Assembly: GCA_021849425.1 (NCBI GenBank)
Contig: JAJZSY010000006.1
Location: 1 to 64,000, forward strand
Direction of reading: 5' to 3'
Origin: Pseudomonadota bacterium
GTDB taxonomy: Bacteria; Pseudomonadota; Alphaproteobacteria; Acetobacterales; Acetobacteraceae
Length of the DNA stretch: 64,000 nucleotides
The notes beneath the pieces were generated by a model. That model had not been told where the DNA came from, made no database searches, and was given only the letters and a program-made list of their open reading frames with translations. The translations under genes and the position numbers were made by a program. Positions 8,755-18,562 of this stretch are shown piece after piece. Positions within the stretch are counted from its first letter, which is position 1, and each line of letters opens with the position of its first letter.

Positions 8755-9477
8755 ATGACCGACCAGATCACCACCACCATCGGCAGCATCGACATCAAGG
8801 CCGCCGACGGTTCGGGCGCGTTCAAGGCCTACACCGTCACCCCCTCCGTGAAGCCGACCGGCGCCGTCGTGGTGATCCAGGAAATCTTCGGCGTGAACGA
8901 CGCGCTGCGCGCGACCTGCCACGAAATCGCCGAAATGGGCTTCATCGCCATCGCGCCGGACCTGTTCTGGCGCCAGGAGCCCGGCGTCGACCTCACCGAC
9001 AAGTCCGAGGCCGAGTGGAAGCGCGCCTTCGAGCTGATGAACGGCTTCGACCAGGACAAGGGGATCGAGGATCTGAAAACCACCCTCGCCACCGCCCGCG
9101 CCCTGCCCGGCTGCAACGGCAAGGTCGGCACCGTCGGCTTCTGCCTCGGCGGCCGCCTCGCGGTGATGATGGCCACACGGTCGGACGCCGACGTGAACAT
9201 CTCCTATTACGGCGTCATGCTCGACAAGCTGATCCCCGAATTCGGCAATATCGGCCGCAAGCTGGTGATGCACATGGCCGAGCTCGACGAGTTCGCCCCG
9301 AAAGAGGCGCGCGATGCGGTGATGGCGGCGACGAAGGGCAACGCCCTCGTCGCCTCGCATGTCTATCCCGCCGTCCACCACGCCTTCGCCCGCGTCAACG
9401 GCGTGCATTTCGACCGCCGCGCCGCCACCATCGCCAATGGCCGCACCGCCGAGGCGCTGGTCGAGGCGCTGGGCTGA
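8755..9477 (+). CDS. Dienelactone hydrolase family protein
   Basis: A 240-residue cytoplasmic alpha/beta hydrolase of the dienelactone hydrolase family, whose members open lactone or ester bonds, classically in the chlorocatechol branch of the beta-ketoadipate pathway. The Cys-Asp-His triad is visible: Cys130 in GFCLGG, Asp178 in ELDEFAP and His near 208-209 in YPAVHHAF. The supporting Glu near 43 (IQEIFG) is also present. The start ATG follows GGGAGAG at 5 bases; a longer in-frame start at 8725 lacks this. No ring-cleavage genes are nearby, so a general housekeeping hydrolase role is as likely as aromatic degradation. Confidence 0.88.
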   Translation: MTDQITTTIGSIDIKAADGSGAFKAYTVTPSVKPTGAVVVIQEIFGVNDALRATCHEIAEMGFIAIAPDLFWRQEPGVDLTDKSEAEWKRAFELMNGFDQDKGIEDLKTTLATARALPGCNGKVGTVGFCLGGRLAVMMATRSDADVNISYYGVMLDKLIPEFGNIGRKLVMHMAELDEFAPKEARDAVMAATKGNALVASHVYPAVHHAFARVNGVHFDRRAATIANGRTAEALVEALG

Positions 9478-9495
9478 CAACGGGGCGCGGCGCGG

Positions 9496-10716
9496 ATGAT
9501 CCCCCGCCGCGCCCTTCTCGCCGGGCTCGCCACGAGTCCGGCCTTCACCCACACCACCGCCCGCGCCGCCGCGCCGCCATCTCCCGGCGCCGCCATCGCC
9601 ACTGCCCTCGACTCGATTCCCGCCGGCCCCGCTTTGCTGCCGAGCTACCCCGACAGCGCGGCCAATCGCCATTTCCCCGCCTTCTTCCCCGCCAATGACG
9701 GCGTCGCCTATGTCTACGATAACGCCCTCGCCGGCCTCGCCCTCCTCGCCGCGGGCGATGCGCCGCGCGCCGCCCGCATCGCCGACGCTCTCGCCCTCGC
9801 CCAGGCGCACGACCCCGACCGCGCCGCCCCCCGCCTGCGCAACGCCTATCGCGCCGGGCCCATGCGCCTGCTCCACGGCGCCGTCCCCCTGCCCGGCTGG
9901 TGGGACGCGGCGGGCGGCCACTGGGCCGAAGACCCCTACCAGATCGGCAGCGAAACCGGCCCCATCGCCTGGGCCACCCTGCTCTGGACCGCACTCGCCC
10001 GCGCCGGGGTGAACGCCACGCGCTACCGCCAGGCGGCGATGCGCGCGGCGGACTGGATCGCCACCCATTGCGCCGCCCCGCGCGGCTTCACCGGCGGGCT
10101 CTACGGCTTCCCGCCGCACCCGCAACGCCTGGGCTGGACCAGCACGGAGCAAAACACCGATCTCGCGGTCGCCTTCGCCCGGCTCGGCCGGCGCGCGGAG
10201 GCCGCCCACGCCGCCGGCTTCGTCCGCGCGATGCGCGATCCCGCGACCGGCCTGTTCGCCGCCGGCCTGCTGCCGGATGGCCGGATCAACCGCCTCGTCG
10301 CCGCCGACGCCACTCTCTGGCCGATTCTCGCCGGCCTCGCGCCGCCGGACGGCGTCGCCGCCAGCCTCACCGCCGCCCTCGCCGTCCTCGGCCGCCCGCA
10401 GACCCACCCGGCCGGGATCGGCTTCAGCGCCGCCAGCCGGGCGCTCTGGACCGAGGGCACCGCCTTCGCCCTGCTCGCCCTGCGCCGCGCCGGCGGCCAC
10501 AAGGCCGCCGCGTCGCGCTTCGCCGCCACCCTCGTCGCGGCGCGCGGCGTCTCGGGGTTCCTGCGCACGACCACCGCCGCCGCGCCGCTCGCCACCGGCC
10601 TCACCACCGGCCCCGGCCGCGGCGCCCACGCCTTCGTCTACTACCCGGTCCCCGCCCTCGCCCCGACCGCCTGGGCCGCCCTCGCCGCGCGACGGCACAA
10701 TCCGCTCGCCCCCTGA
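9496..10716 (+). CDS. Exported protein of unknown function, possible alpha/alpha-toroid fold
   Basis: I do not recognise this 406-residue protein. It begins with a twin-arginine-like signal (RRALLAGL, then an ARA-A cleavage region near residue 27). The rest is rich in Ala and Leu helices with repeated aromatic motifs such as PGWWD, GGLYGFPP and TEQNTD. The spacing of helix pairs and Gly-rich aromatic loops resembles six-hairpin (alpha/alpha) glycosidases and polysaccharide lyases. That is a fold-level impression without an identified catalytic residue. It lies between a dienelactone hydrolase and a large polysaccharide glycosyltransferase. A role in trimming or sensing an exported glycan is possible but unproven. 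Confidence 0.6.
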   Translation: MIPRRALLAGLATSPAFTHTTARAAAPPSPGAAIATALDSIPAGPALLPSYPDSAANRHFPAFFPANDGVAYVYDNALAGLALLAAGDAPRAARIADALALAQAHDPDRAAPRLRNAYRAGPMRLLHGAVPLPGWWDAAGGHWAEDPYQIGSETGPIAWATLLWTALARAGVNATRYRQAAMRAADWIATHCAAPRGFTGGLYGFPPHPQRLGWTSTEQNTDLAVAFARLGRRAEAAHAAGFVRAMRDPATGLFAAGLLPDGRINRLVAADATLWPILAGLAPPDGVAASLTAALAVLGRPQTHPAGIGFSAASRALWTEGTAFALLALRRAGGHKAAASRFAATLVAARGVSGFLRTTTAAAPLATGLTTGPGRGAHAFVYYPVPALAPTAWAALAARRHNPLAP

Positions 10717-10736
10717 AATTACCCTCGGCTTGCATC

Positions 10737-10812
10737 GCCGCCGGTTTTGCAGTTTGTTATGACCTGATTACGAATTCAGTATTTTATTTATTTAAGATAA
10801 GAGAGCTTTCAG
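10737..10812 (+). promoter_or_regulatory. AT-rich promoter region of the large glycosyltransferase
   Basis: About 75 bases are sharply richer in A and T than the surrounding sequence, including the run TATTTTATTTATTTAAGATA. It directly precedes the glycosyltransferase start. A TAAGAT -10-like hexamer sits at 10793-10798, but I cannot assign a convincing -35. Confidence 0.4.
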
Positions 10813-10814
10813 AA

Positions 10815-13805
10815 ATGGCAGAGGCCGCCGATATTTTATTGCGCCTGCCCGCCGCGGAACGACCCGCCTGGGCATTTTTCGATGCCGAATGGTATGGCCG
10901 CGTCCATCCCCGGCTTCCCTGCGGACCCGATCCCGCCGCCCTGCTCGACTATTATCTCGCCATCGGCGCGCGGCTGGGCCACAGCCCGAACCCGCTCTTC
11001 GCCGAGCCGTTCTACCTGGCGCAGAACCCCGATGTCGCCGTTCTCGTGGCCGAGGGGACCTATCGTTCCGGCTTCGACCATTTCTGCCAGTTCGGCCATC
11101 GCGGCCTCAACCCGCACTGGCTGTTCGACGACACGCTCTATGGCGAGCTCTACCCCGACATGGCGCTCGACAATCTCGACAAGTTCGAAATCCGCGGCCG
11201 CTACGACCACTGGCTGAAATGGGGCCAGCGGGAACAGCGGATCAGCCATTTCCTGTTCGACGGCAGCCTCTATCGCCAGCGGGTCGAGGAGGCCGGCGGC
11301 GATCTCGCCCGGCTCGACGAGATCGGCGCCTTCACCCACTATCTCCACACGCTCTGGAGCGGCTCTGCGGAGCTGCCCACCTCGCCCTATTTCGACCCCG
11401 CCTGGTATCTCGCGACCCACGAAACCGCCCGCGACGACATCGCCCAGGGCCACGCCCTCAACGCGCTGCACCACTACATCACCAGGGGCGAGGCCGCGGG
11501 TCTCGATCCGGTCGCCGAATTCTCCGAGAGCTACCATCTCGACACCTATGACGACATCGCCGCCGCCGTGCAGGCCGGCGCGCTGCGCAGCGGCTTTCAC
11601 CACTTCCTCCGCTACGGCGCGCTCGAGCTGCGCCGCCCCCGCGCCGATATCGACCTCGTCTATTACCGCGACACCCATGCCCGCGTCCGCAGCGACCTCG
11701 AAACCGGCGCGGTGCGCGACGCCTTCGCCCATCTGCGCCTGATCGGGCTGAAAGAGGGGCTCGGCCACTGCCCGCCCGAGCGCGTGCCCGACCTGCCGGA
11801 GCGCGCCACCCGCCAGCTCTTCGAGCTGCGCGCCCGCAACCACTCCGCCCTCTTCGCCCGCCAGCGGATCGATTTCACCGTCTCCGGCACGCCGGACGTC
11901 TCGGTGATCATGGTGGTGCACGGCAAGTTCGACCTCACCATGCAGGCCCTCGCCTCGCTGCGCGCCAATTTCGCCGGCAATATCGAGCTGGTGCTGGTCG
12001 ACAACGGCTCGACCGACGCCACCACGCGGATCGAAACCTTCATCCACGGCGCGCACGTCATCCACGATCCCGAAAATCCCGGCTTCCTGCTCGCCTGCAA
12101 CCGCGCCCTCGCCCACGTCACCGCCCCGGCCGTGCTCTATCTCAACAACGACATCGAACTCGGCTACGCCGCCATCGCCACCGCGCTGCGCCGCCTCGCC
12201 ACCGCCCCCGATATCGGCGCCGTCGGCGGCAAGGTCATCCGCACCCACGGGCGGTTGCAGGAAGCCGGCTCCATCATCTGGGCGGACGGCTCAACCCAGG
12301 GCTATCTGCGCGACGCCTCGCCGCTGGCCCCGGAAGCCAATTTCGTCCGCGACGTCGATTTCTGCTCCGGCGTCTTCCTCCTCTGCCGCACCGACCTGGT
12401 CCAGCGCCTCGGCGGGTTCGACGAAGACTACAAGCCCGCCTATTACGAGGAAGTCGATCTCTGCGTGCGGATGATCGAGGCCGGCTTCCGCATCATCTAC
12501 GATCCGGACGTGACGATCCATCACCTCGAATACGGCAGCTCCGCCAACACCGAAGCGGCCTCCCGGCTGATGCGCCGCGGCCGCCGCGTGTTCGTCGGCA
12601 AACACGCCGAATTCATGCGCCGTCAGCTCACCGCCGGAACCCCCGGCAGCGAGGTCCGCGCCCGCGCGCGCAACGGCGCCGGCAAGCACCTGCTCTTCAT
12701 CGAGGACACCGTGCCCGTCCGCCATCTCGGCTCCGGCTTCGTCCGCGCCAACGATGTCGTCCACGCCATCGCCGCCGCCGGCTGGCAGGTCTCCGTCCTG
12801 CCGATCAACGGCGCCCGGCACGACCTGATGAGCCAGTTCGGCGACCTGCCCGAAACCGCCGAGGTGCTGCACGACCAGACCATCCTGACCCTGCCCGACC
12901 TCCTCGCCGACCGGCCCGGCTTCTACGACGCGCTCTGGATCTCCCGCGCCCACAACCTCACCCGCATCGCCCCCATCCTCGCCGAAGCCGGGATCGACCC
13001 GACAAAAATCCCCTTCGTGCTCGACACCGAGGCCGTCGCCGCCACGCGCGAGGCCGAGGCCGCCGCCCTGCGCGGCGACAATGACTTCGACCTCACCGCG
13101 GCCATCAACGCCGAAATCGGCGAGGCCAGGGTCTGCCGCCACCTCACCGCCGTGAACGAGGCCGAAGCCGCCTTGCTGCGCGGCGTCGGGCTGCCGAGCG
13201 TCTCCGTGCTCGGCACCATCCGCGACCTCGACCCCACGCCCCGCCCCTTCGCCGAACGCGAGGGCCTGCTCTTCATCGGCAGCATCCACCGCGAGGACAG
13301 CCCGAATCTCGACAGCCTCCGCTGGTATCGCGACGAGATCCTCCCCGCCCTGCGCAAGGTGATGGACAACCCGCCGACCCTCACCTTCATCGGCTACACC
13401 GCGCCGGATCTCGACCTCGCCGAACTCGACGACATCCCCGGACTCGCGCTGCGCGGCATGGTCGCCGATCTCCGCCCTGCCTTCGACGAACACCGCCTGT
13501 TCATCGCCCCCACCCGCTTCGCCGCCGGCACGCCCTACAAGGTCTACGAAACCGTCTCCTACGGCCTGCCCTGCGTCGCCACCGAACTGCTCTGCCGCCA
13601 GCTCGGCTGGAAACAGGGCAAGGAAATCGCCGCGGTCCCCCGCAACGACGCCAAGGCCTTCGCGTCACAGATCGCGTCGCTCTACCGCAACGAAACGCAA
13701 TGGACCGCGATGCGAAACGCCGGGCTGCGACGCCTCGGCGCGGAAAACGACCGCGCCCCATTCAACGCGGAAGTCCGCCGCATCCTCGCCAGCATCGCCA
13801 CCTGA
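10815..13805 (+). CDS. Large polysaccharide glycosyltransferase: N-terminal repeats, GT2 domain, GT4-like domain
   Basis: A 996-residue protein with three parts. Residues about 18-300 hold degenerate 45-residue repeats with the pattern FDxxWYL, PDxA, SGFxHF, GxxExR, as in several alphaproteobacterial cell-surface glycosyltransferases. Residues about 360-590 form a GT-A family 2 domain with SVIMVVHG, LVDNGSTD and LNNDIEL (metal and nucleotide-sugar binding) and EEVDLCVRM. Residues about 625-995 resemble a GT-B, family 4 domain, beginning LLFIEDTVP and ending with the donor-binding stretch APTRFAAGTPYK. It probably adds two kinds of sugar to a surface polysaccharide or protein. The start at 10815 follows an AT-rich promoter region. 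The acceptor is unknown. Confidence 0.88.
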   Translation: MAEAADILLRLPAAERPAWAFFDAEWYGRVHPRLPCGPDPAALLDYYLAIGARLGHSPNPLFAEPFYLAQNPDVAVLVAEGTYRSGFDHFCQFGHRGLNPHWLFDDTLYGELYPDMALDNLDKFEIRGRYDHWLKWGQREQRISHFLFDGSLYRQRVEEAGGDLARLDEIGAFTHYLHTLWSGSAELPTSPYFDPAWYLATHETARDDIAQGHALNALHHYITRGEAAGLDPVAEFSESYHLDTYDDIAAAVQAGALRSGFHHFLRYGALELRRPRADIDLVYYRDTHARVRSDLETGAVRDAFAHLRLIGLKEGLGHCPPERVPDLPERATRQLFELRARNHSALFARQRIDFTVSGTPDVSVIMVVHGKFDLTMQALASLRANFAGNIELVLVDNGSTDATTRIETFIHGAHVIHDPENPGFLLACNRALAHVTAPAVLYLNNDIELGYAAIATALRRLATAPDIGAVGGKVIRTHGRLQEAGSIIWADGSTQGYLRDASPLAPEANFVRDVDFCSGVFLLCRTDLVQRLGGFDEDYKPAYYEEVDLCVRMIEAGFRIIYDPDVTIHHLEYGSSANTEAASRLMRRGRRVFVGKHAEFMRRQLTAGTPGSEVRARARNGAGKHLLFIEDTVPVRHLGSGFVRANDVVHAIAAAGWQVSVLPINGARHDLMSQFGDLPETAEVLHDQTILTLPDLLADRPGFYDALWISRAHNLTRIAPILAEAGIDPTKIPFVLDTEAVAATREAEAAALRGDNDFDLTAAINAEIGEARVCRHLTAVNEAEAALLRGVGLPSVSVLGTIRDLDPTPRPFAEREGLLFIGSIHREDSPNLDSLRWYRDEILPALRKVMDNPPTLTFIGYTAPDLDLAELDDIPGLALRGMVADLRPAFDEHRLFIAPTRFAAGTPYKVYETVSYGLPCVATELLCRQLGWKQGKEIAAVPRNDAKAFASQIASLYRNETQWTAMRNAGLRRLGAENDRAPFNAEVRRILASIAT

Positions 13806-13820
13806 CCCGCCAGGCTTTTC

Positions 13821-13878
13821 GCCCCGGATTTTTGCCCCGGATTTTTGCCCCGGCGCCCGTCGGCCGGAGCAAAAATCC
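13821..13878. terminator. Bidirectional terminator with a 13-base tandem repeat
   Basis: Two and a half copies of the 13-base unit GCCCCGGATTTTT (13821-13853) precede an inverted partner. GGATTTTTGC (13839-13848) pairs with GCAAAAATCC (13869-13878) around an inner CCGGC/GCCGG stem. It lies between convergent genes and gives a T-rich 3' side on both strands, so it can terminate both. Confidence 0.75.
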
Positions 13879-13884
13879 GTCCGG

Positions 13885-16554
13885 CTATGCCGTCCGGTCG
13901 CCGCCCACGCCAATCGCCGCCTGCGCCGCCGCCAGCCGCGCCACCGGCACCCGATACGGGCTGCACGAGACGTAATCGAGCCCGATCTCCTCGCAGAACG
14001 CGATCGAGGCCGGATCGCCGCCATGCTCGCCGCAAATCCCGAGCTTGAGCCCGCCCTTGGTGCTACGCCCCCGCTCGGCGGCGATGCGGATCATCCCGCC
14101 AACCCCCTCGATATCGATCGAGACGAACGGGTCCTTCGGCAGAATCCCGCTCTCGACATATTTCGGCAGGAACTTGCCGGCATCGTCGCGCGACAGGCCG
14201 AACACCGTCTGCGTCAGGTCGTTGGTGCCGAAGGAGAAGAAATCGGCCGACTGCGCGATCGTGTCCGCCGTCAGCGCCGCGCGCGGCAGCTCGATCATCG
14301 TGCCGATGCTGTAATCCAGCACCCGCCCCGCCTCGTCGAACACGGCGGCGGCCACCCGCTCCACCTGCCCGCGGGTGATGTCCAGCTCGCGCTTCATCCC
14401 CACCAGCGGAATCATGATCTCCGGCACCGGCGCCTTGCCGGTCTCGGTCTCCACCTCAAGCGCCGCCTCGAAAATCGCCCGCGCCTGCATCTCATAGATT
14501 TCCGGGAACGAAATGCCGAGGCGGCAGCCGCGATGGCCGAGCATCGGGTTCGCCTCGGAAAGCTCGGCCGCGCGCTGGCGCATCGCCTCGACGCCCATGC
14601 CGAGCGCCGCCGCCACCTCCTCCAGCTCCGCCTCGCCATGCGGCAGGAATTCGTGCAGCGGCGGGTCGAGCAGGCGGATCGTCACCGGCAACCCCGCCAT
14701 GATGCGGAACAGCGCCACGAAATCCTGCCGCTGATAGGGCAGCAACTTCTCCAGCGCCGCCCGCCGCCCGGCCTCGTCATGCGCCATGATCATCTGCCGC
14801 ACCGCGCCGATGCGCTCGGGATCGAAGAACATGTGTTCGGTGCGCGACAGGCCGATCCCCTCGGCGCCGAACTTGCGCGCCGTCTCGGCATCCAGCGGCG
14901 TCTCCGCGTTCGCCCGCACCCGCAGCCGGCGCACCTCGTCGGCCCAGCCCATCAGCCTGGCGAAATCGCCCGAAAGCTGCGGCTCGATCATCGGCACGAA
15001 GCCGGTGAAAATCTCGCCCGTCGCGCCATCCAGCGTGATCGTGTCGCCCGCCCGCAGCGTCACCCCACCGGCGGCGAGCGTCTTCGCGCCGTAATCGACA
15101 TGAATGCCGCCCGCCCCGGCCACGCAGGGCCGGCCCATGCCGCGCGCCACCACCGCGGCGTGGCTGGTCATGCCGCCGCGCGTGGTCAGAATGCCGCGCG
15201 CCGCGTGCATGCCGTGAATATCCTCCGGGCTGGTCTCGATCCGCACCAGGATCACCGCCTCGCCCTTCTGTGCGCGCATCTCCGCCTCGTCGGCCGAGAA
15301 CACGACGATGCCCGAGGCCGCCCCCGGCGAGGCCGGCAGCCCGCGCGCCAGCAGCGTCTTCTTCGCCTTCGGATCGAGGGTCGGATGCAGCAGCTGGTCG
15401 AGCGATTGCGGGTTCACCCGCGTCACCGCCTCGCGCCGGTCGATCAGCCCCTGCTCCGCCATCTCCACCGCGATCCGCACGCTCGCCGGCGCCGTCCGCT
15501 TGCCGTTGCGTGTCTGCAACATATACAGCTTCTGCTGCTGGATGGTGAATTCGATGTCCTGCATGTCGCGGTAATGCCGCTCCAGCGTCTCGCGCACCCG
15601 CACCAGCTCGGCATAGGCCGCCGGCATCGACTGTTCGAGGCTGATCTCGCCCGGCTTCGCATAGGCGTTCGACAGCGGCCGCGGCGTGCGAATGCCCGCC
15701 ACCACGTCCTCGCCCTGCGCGTTCGGCAGATATTCGCCGTAGAACTCGTTCGCCCCGGTCGAGGGGTCGCGGGTGAAGCACACCCCGGTCGCGCAATCCT
15801 CGCCCATATTGCCGAACACCATCGCCTGCACGTTCACCGCGGTGCCCCAGTCGGCCGGAATTTCGTGCAACCGCCGATAGGTGATCGCCCGCTGGTTCAT
15901 CCACGAGCCGAACACCGCGCCCACCGCGCCCCAGAGCTGATCGTGCGGGTCCTGCGGGAAGGGCTTGCCGGTCTCGGCCTGCACCACCTCCTTGTAGGCC
16001 TCGACCACGCGGTGCCAGTCCTGCGCCGAAAGCTGGGTGTCCTCGGTCGCCCCTTCATCGAGCTTCACGTTCTCGATGATCTCCTCGAAGCGGTGATGCG
16101 CCACACCCAGCACCACCGAGCCATACATCTGGATGAACCGCCGATACGAATCCCAGGCGAAGCGCGAATCCCCCGCCCCCTCGGCCAGCCCCTGCACCGT
16201 CACATCGTTGAGCCCGAGATTGAGCACGGTATCCATCATGCCGGGCATCGACACCCGCGCGCCCGAGCGCACCGAAACCAGCAGCGGGTTGTGCTTGTCG
16301 CCGAAGCGCCGCCCCACCTCGCCCTCGACCTTCGCCAGCGCCGCGTCCACCTGCGCGCGCAACCCCTCGGGATAGGCGCGGTCATTGTCATAGAACGCGG
16401 TGCACACCTCGGTGGTGATGGTGAACCCGGGCGGCACCGGCAGGCCGATGCTCGCCATCTCCGCAAGGTTGGCGCCCTTGCCGCCGAGCAGGTTGCGCAT
16501 CGCGGCCGAACCGTCGCTGGCGCCGGGGCCGAAGCTGTAGACGTATTTGCTCAT
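13885..16554 (-). CDS. ppdK: Pyruvate, phosphate dikinase
   Basis: This enzyme interconverts pyruvate + ATP + phosphate with PEP + AMP + pyrophosphate in the cytoplasm. The 889-residue length is typical. The N-terminal ATP-grasp domain has GGKGANLAEM near 24. The swivelling phosphohistidine domain has GGMTSHAAVVARGMG with catalytic His465. The C-terminal PEP/pyruvate barrel ends with the catalytic Cys841 in GICGEHGG. It follows glyS by 7 bases, and the glyQ-glyS-ppdK order is common in alphaproteobacteria. In this window it could help supply the PEP used by the PTS encoded at 41-52 kb, although no direct link is shown. Confidence 0.97.
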   Translation of the reverse strand: MSKYVYSFGPGASDGSAAMRNLLGGKGANLAEMASIGLPVPPGFTITTEVCTAFYDNDRAYPEGLRAQVDAALAKVEGEVGRRFGDKHNPLLVSVRSGARVSMPGMMDTVLNLGLNDVTVQGLAEGAGDSRFAWDSYRRFIQMYGSVVLGVAHHRFEEIIENVKLDEGATEDTQLSAQDWHRVVEAYKEVVQAETGKPFPQDPHDQLWGAVGAVFGSWMNQRAITYRRLHEIPADWGTAVNVQAMVFGNMGEDCATGVCFTRDPSTGANEFYGEYLPNAQGEDVVAGIRTPRPLSNAYAKPGEISLEQSMPAAYAELVRVRETLERHYRDMQDIEFTIQQQKLYMLQTRNGKRTAPASVRIAVEMAEQGLIDRREAVTRVNPQSLDQLLHPTLDPKAKKTLLARGLPASPGAASGIVVFSADEAEMRAQKGEAVILVRIETSPEDIHGMHAARGILTTRGGMTSHAAVVARGMGRPCVAGAGGIHVDYGAKTLAAGGVTLRAGDTITLDGATGEIFTGFVPMIEPQLSGDFARLMGWADEVRRLRVRANAETPLDAETARKFGAEGIGLSRTEHMFFDPERIGAVRQMIMAHDEAGRRAALEKLLPYQRQDFVALFRIMAGLPVTIRLLDPPLHEFLPHGEAELEEVAAALGMGVEAMRQRAAELSEANPMLGHRGCRLGISFPEIYEMQARAIFEAALEVETETGKAPVPEIMIPLVGMKRELDITRGQVERVAAAVFDEAGRVLDYSIGTMIELPRAALTADTIAQSADFFSFGTNDLTQTVFGLSRDDAGKFLPKYVESGILPKDPFVSIDIEGVGGMIRIAAERGRSTKGGLKLGICGEHGGDPASIAFCEEIGLDYVSCSPYRVPVARLAAAQAAIGVGGDRTA

Positions 16555-16561
16555 CGGGGCG

Positions 16562-18562
16562 TTACCCTTCCAGTTTCGAGAAATCGGCGACGCGATGCAT
16601 CACGTCGCGCAGGCGGGCGAGAAGTCGCAGACGATTGCGGCGCAATTCCGCACCCGCCGCATTCACCGTCACATGATCGAAAAACGCATCGACCGGCGCG
16701 CGCAGCGCCGCGAAACCCCGCATCGCGCCGGCGAAATCCTCGTCTTCCAGCCGGCGCCGCGCTTCGAGGCCCACCGCCTCCAGCGCATCCGCGAGCGCGA
16801 TCTCCGCCGGCTCGGCCAGCAAGCCGGGATCGATCGTGCCCTCGTGCGGCCCGTCCTTCGCATCCTCGATCCTGAGGATGTTTGTACTCCGCCGATACGC
16901 CGCGAGCAGGTTCGCCCCGTCCTCGCTGGCGAGAAACGCCCCCAGCGCCTCGGTCCGCGCGATCAGCCGGGTCAGGTCGTCATCCCGCGCCGCATCCAGA
17001 ACGGCGTTCAGCACGTCGAACCGCTTGCCCTCGCCGCGCAGCTTCACCCGCAGCCGCTCGATCAGGAAGTCGAACACCTCGGCACCCACCAGCGGCATCA
17101 GGTTCAGCCTGAGCCCGGTCTCCAGCACGATGCGGATCACCCCCAGCGCTGCCCGCCGCAGCGCGAACGGGTCGCCCGACCCGGTCGGCGTCTCGCCGAT
17201 GCGGAAGAACTCCCGCAACGTATCGATCTTGTCCGCCAGCGCCACAGCGGCGGACACAACCCCCGAAGGCACCTCGTCCGACGGGCCTTTCGGCTGGTAA
17301 TGCGTGCGGATCGCCCCCGCGATCGCGTCGCCCTCGCCGGACGCCTCGGCGTAATACCCGCCCATGATCCCCTGCAATTCGGGAAACTCGCCGACCATCC
17401 CGCTCACCAGATCGGCCTTGCACAGAAGCCCGGCCCGCGCCGCCGCATCCGCCGCCGCCGCATCCGCGCCCAGCGCCAGCGCAATCTCCCGCGCCAGCGC
17501 CTCGATCCGCCCGGCCCGCGCATGCTGGGTGCCGAGCTTCGCATGGAACGTCACCGCATCGAGCTTCGGCAGCCACGACTCCAGCCTCTGCTTGCGATCC
17601 TGCGCCCAGAAATGCTCCGCATCCGCGAGCCGCGCCCGCAGCACCCGCTCGTTGCCGGCGATGATCGCCGCACCGCCGTCATTCGCGGCGATATTGGCGA
17701 CGAAGGCGAAATAGGGCGCCGGAGTCCCCGCCGCGTCGCGCGTCGCGAAATAGCGCTGGTTCACCTTCATCGACAGTTCGCGCACCTCCGGCGGCAGCGC
17801 CATCTGCCCCGGATCGATCGCCCCGATCAGGCAGACCGGCCACTCCACCAGCCCCGCGACCTCGTCCAGCAGCCCCGCATCCTCGGCAACGCCGAGCCCT
17901 TTGTCTTCGGCCGCCGCGCGCAGCCCCGCCCTGATCCGTTCCCGCCGCTCATCGGCATCGACGATCACGAACCGCGCCCGCAGCTCCTCCCGCCATTGCG
18001 CGGCGGAATTCACCCTGAACGCGCCCGGCGCCAGAAACCGGTGCCCCTCGCTCTCATCGCCGCTCGAAACCGGCCCAAGCGTGAACGGCACCACCGCGCC
18101 ATCCAGCAGGCACACCACCCGCCGCAACGGCCGCACCCAGGTGAACGCCCCGCTCTGCCCCCAGCGCATCGATTTCGGCCAGCCGAACCCGGCCAGCGCC
18201 TGCGCGAATTCCCCGGCGATCAGCTCGCCCGCCGGCCGCGACGGCAGGTTCCGCCGGAGCAGGAAATACCCGTCCTCCTCGACGAGGTCTTCCCGCGCCG
18301 CCCCGTTCTTGCGCAGGAACCCCTCCAGCGCCTGCGGCGGTGCGGCGAGCTTCGGCCCCCGCACTTCGCTCGCCGATGCCGGCACCTCGGCCGCGATCGT
18401 CGCCGTCACCGCGATCCGCCGCGCCGCGCCAAAGGCAACCACATCCCGCGGCGACAATGGCGCGAGCTGCGCGCCCACCAGCTTGGCGAGCTGCTCCGCC
18501 GCCGCCGCCTGCATCCGCGCCGGAATCTCCTCGGAGAAAAGCTCCAGAAAGAACTCAGCCAT
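16562..18562 (-). CDS. glyS: Glycyl-tRNA synthetase beta subunit
   Basis: A 666-residue subunit of the bacterial alpha2beta2 glycyl-tRNA synthetase. It begins [17 protein letters not shown], the conserved family N-terminus, which binds tRNA and contributes to aminoacylation. The C-terminal DALR-type anticodon-binding region (about 560-660) includes FFDHVTVNA. The length is slightly short compared with about 690 in enteric bacteria but normal for alphaproteobacteria. The ATG at 18562 overlaps the glyQ stop by 8 bases, indicating translational coupling and equal expression of the two subunits. Confidence 0.97.
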   Translation of the reverse strand: MAEFFLELFSEEIPARMQAAAAEQLAKLVGAQLAPLSPRDVVAFGAARRIAVTATIAAEVPASASEVRGPKLAAPPQALEGFLRKNGAAREDLVEEDGYFLLRRNLPSRPAGELIAGEFAQALAGFGWPKSMRWGQSGAFTWVRPLRRVVCLLDGAVVPFTLGPVSSGDESEGHRFLAPGAFRVNSAAQWREELRARFVIVDADERRERIRAGLRAAAEDKGLGVAEDAGLLDEVAGLVEWPVCLIGAIDPGQMALPPEVRELSMKVNQRYFATRDAAGTPAPYFAFVANIAANDGGAAIIAGNERVLRARLADAEHFWAQDRKQRLESWLPKLDAVTFHAKLGTQHARAGRIEALAREIALALGADAAAADAAARAGLLCKADLVSGMVGEFPELQGIMGGYYAEASGEGDAIAGAIRTHYQPKGPSDEVPSGVVSAAVALADKIDTLREFFRIGETPTGSGDPFALRRAALGVIRIVLETGLRLNLMPLVGAEVFDFLIERLRVKLRGEGKRFDVLNAVLDAARDDDLTRLIARTEALGAFLASEDGANLLAAYRRSTNILRIEDAKDGPHEGTIDPGLLAEPAEIALADALEAVGLEARRRLEDEDFAGAMRGFAALRAPVDAFFDHVTVNAAGAELRRNRLRLLARLRDVMHRVADFSKLEG

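Noticed and set aside
7306-10698. Very long open frame antisense to ornithine decarboxylase and its neighbours
   Set aside because: It is rich in Gly, Arg and Ala, has no family features, and is the mirror of three clearly coding genes with strong third-position GC, which removes stops on the other strand.
14023-16875. Long plus-strand frame opposite ppdK
   Set aside because: Composition is His/Arg-rich without domains, and ppdK on the other strand is unambiguous.
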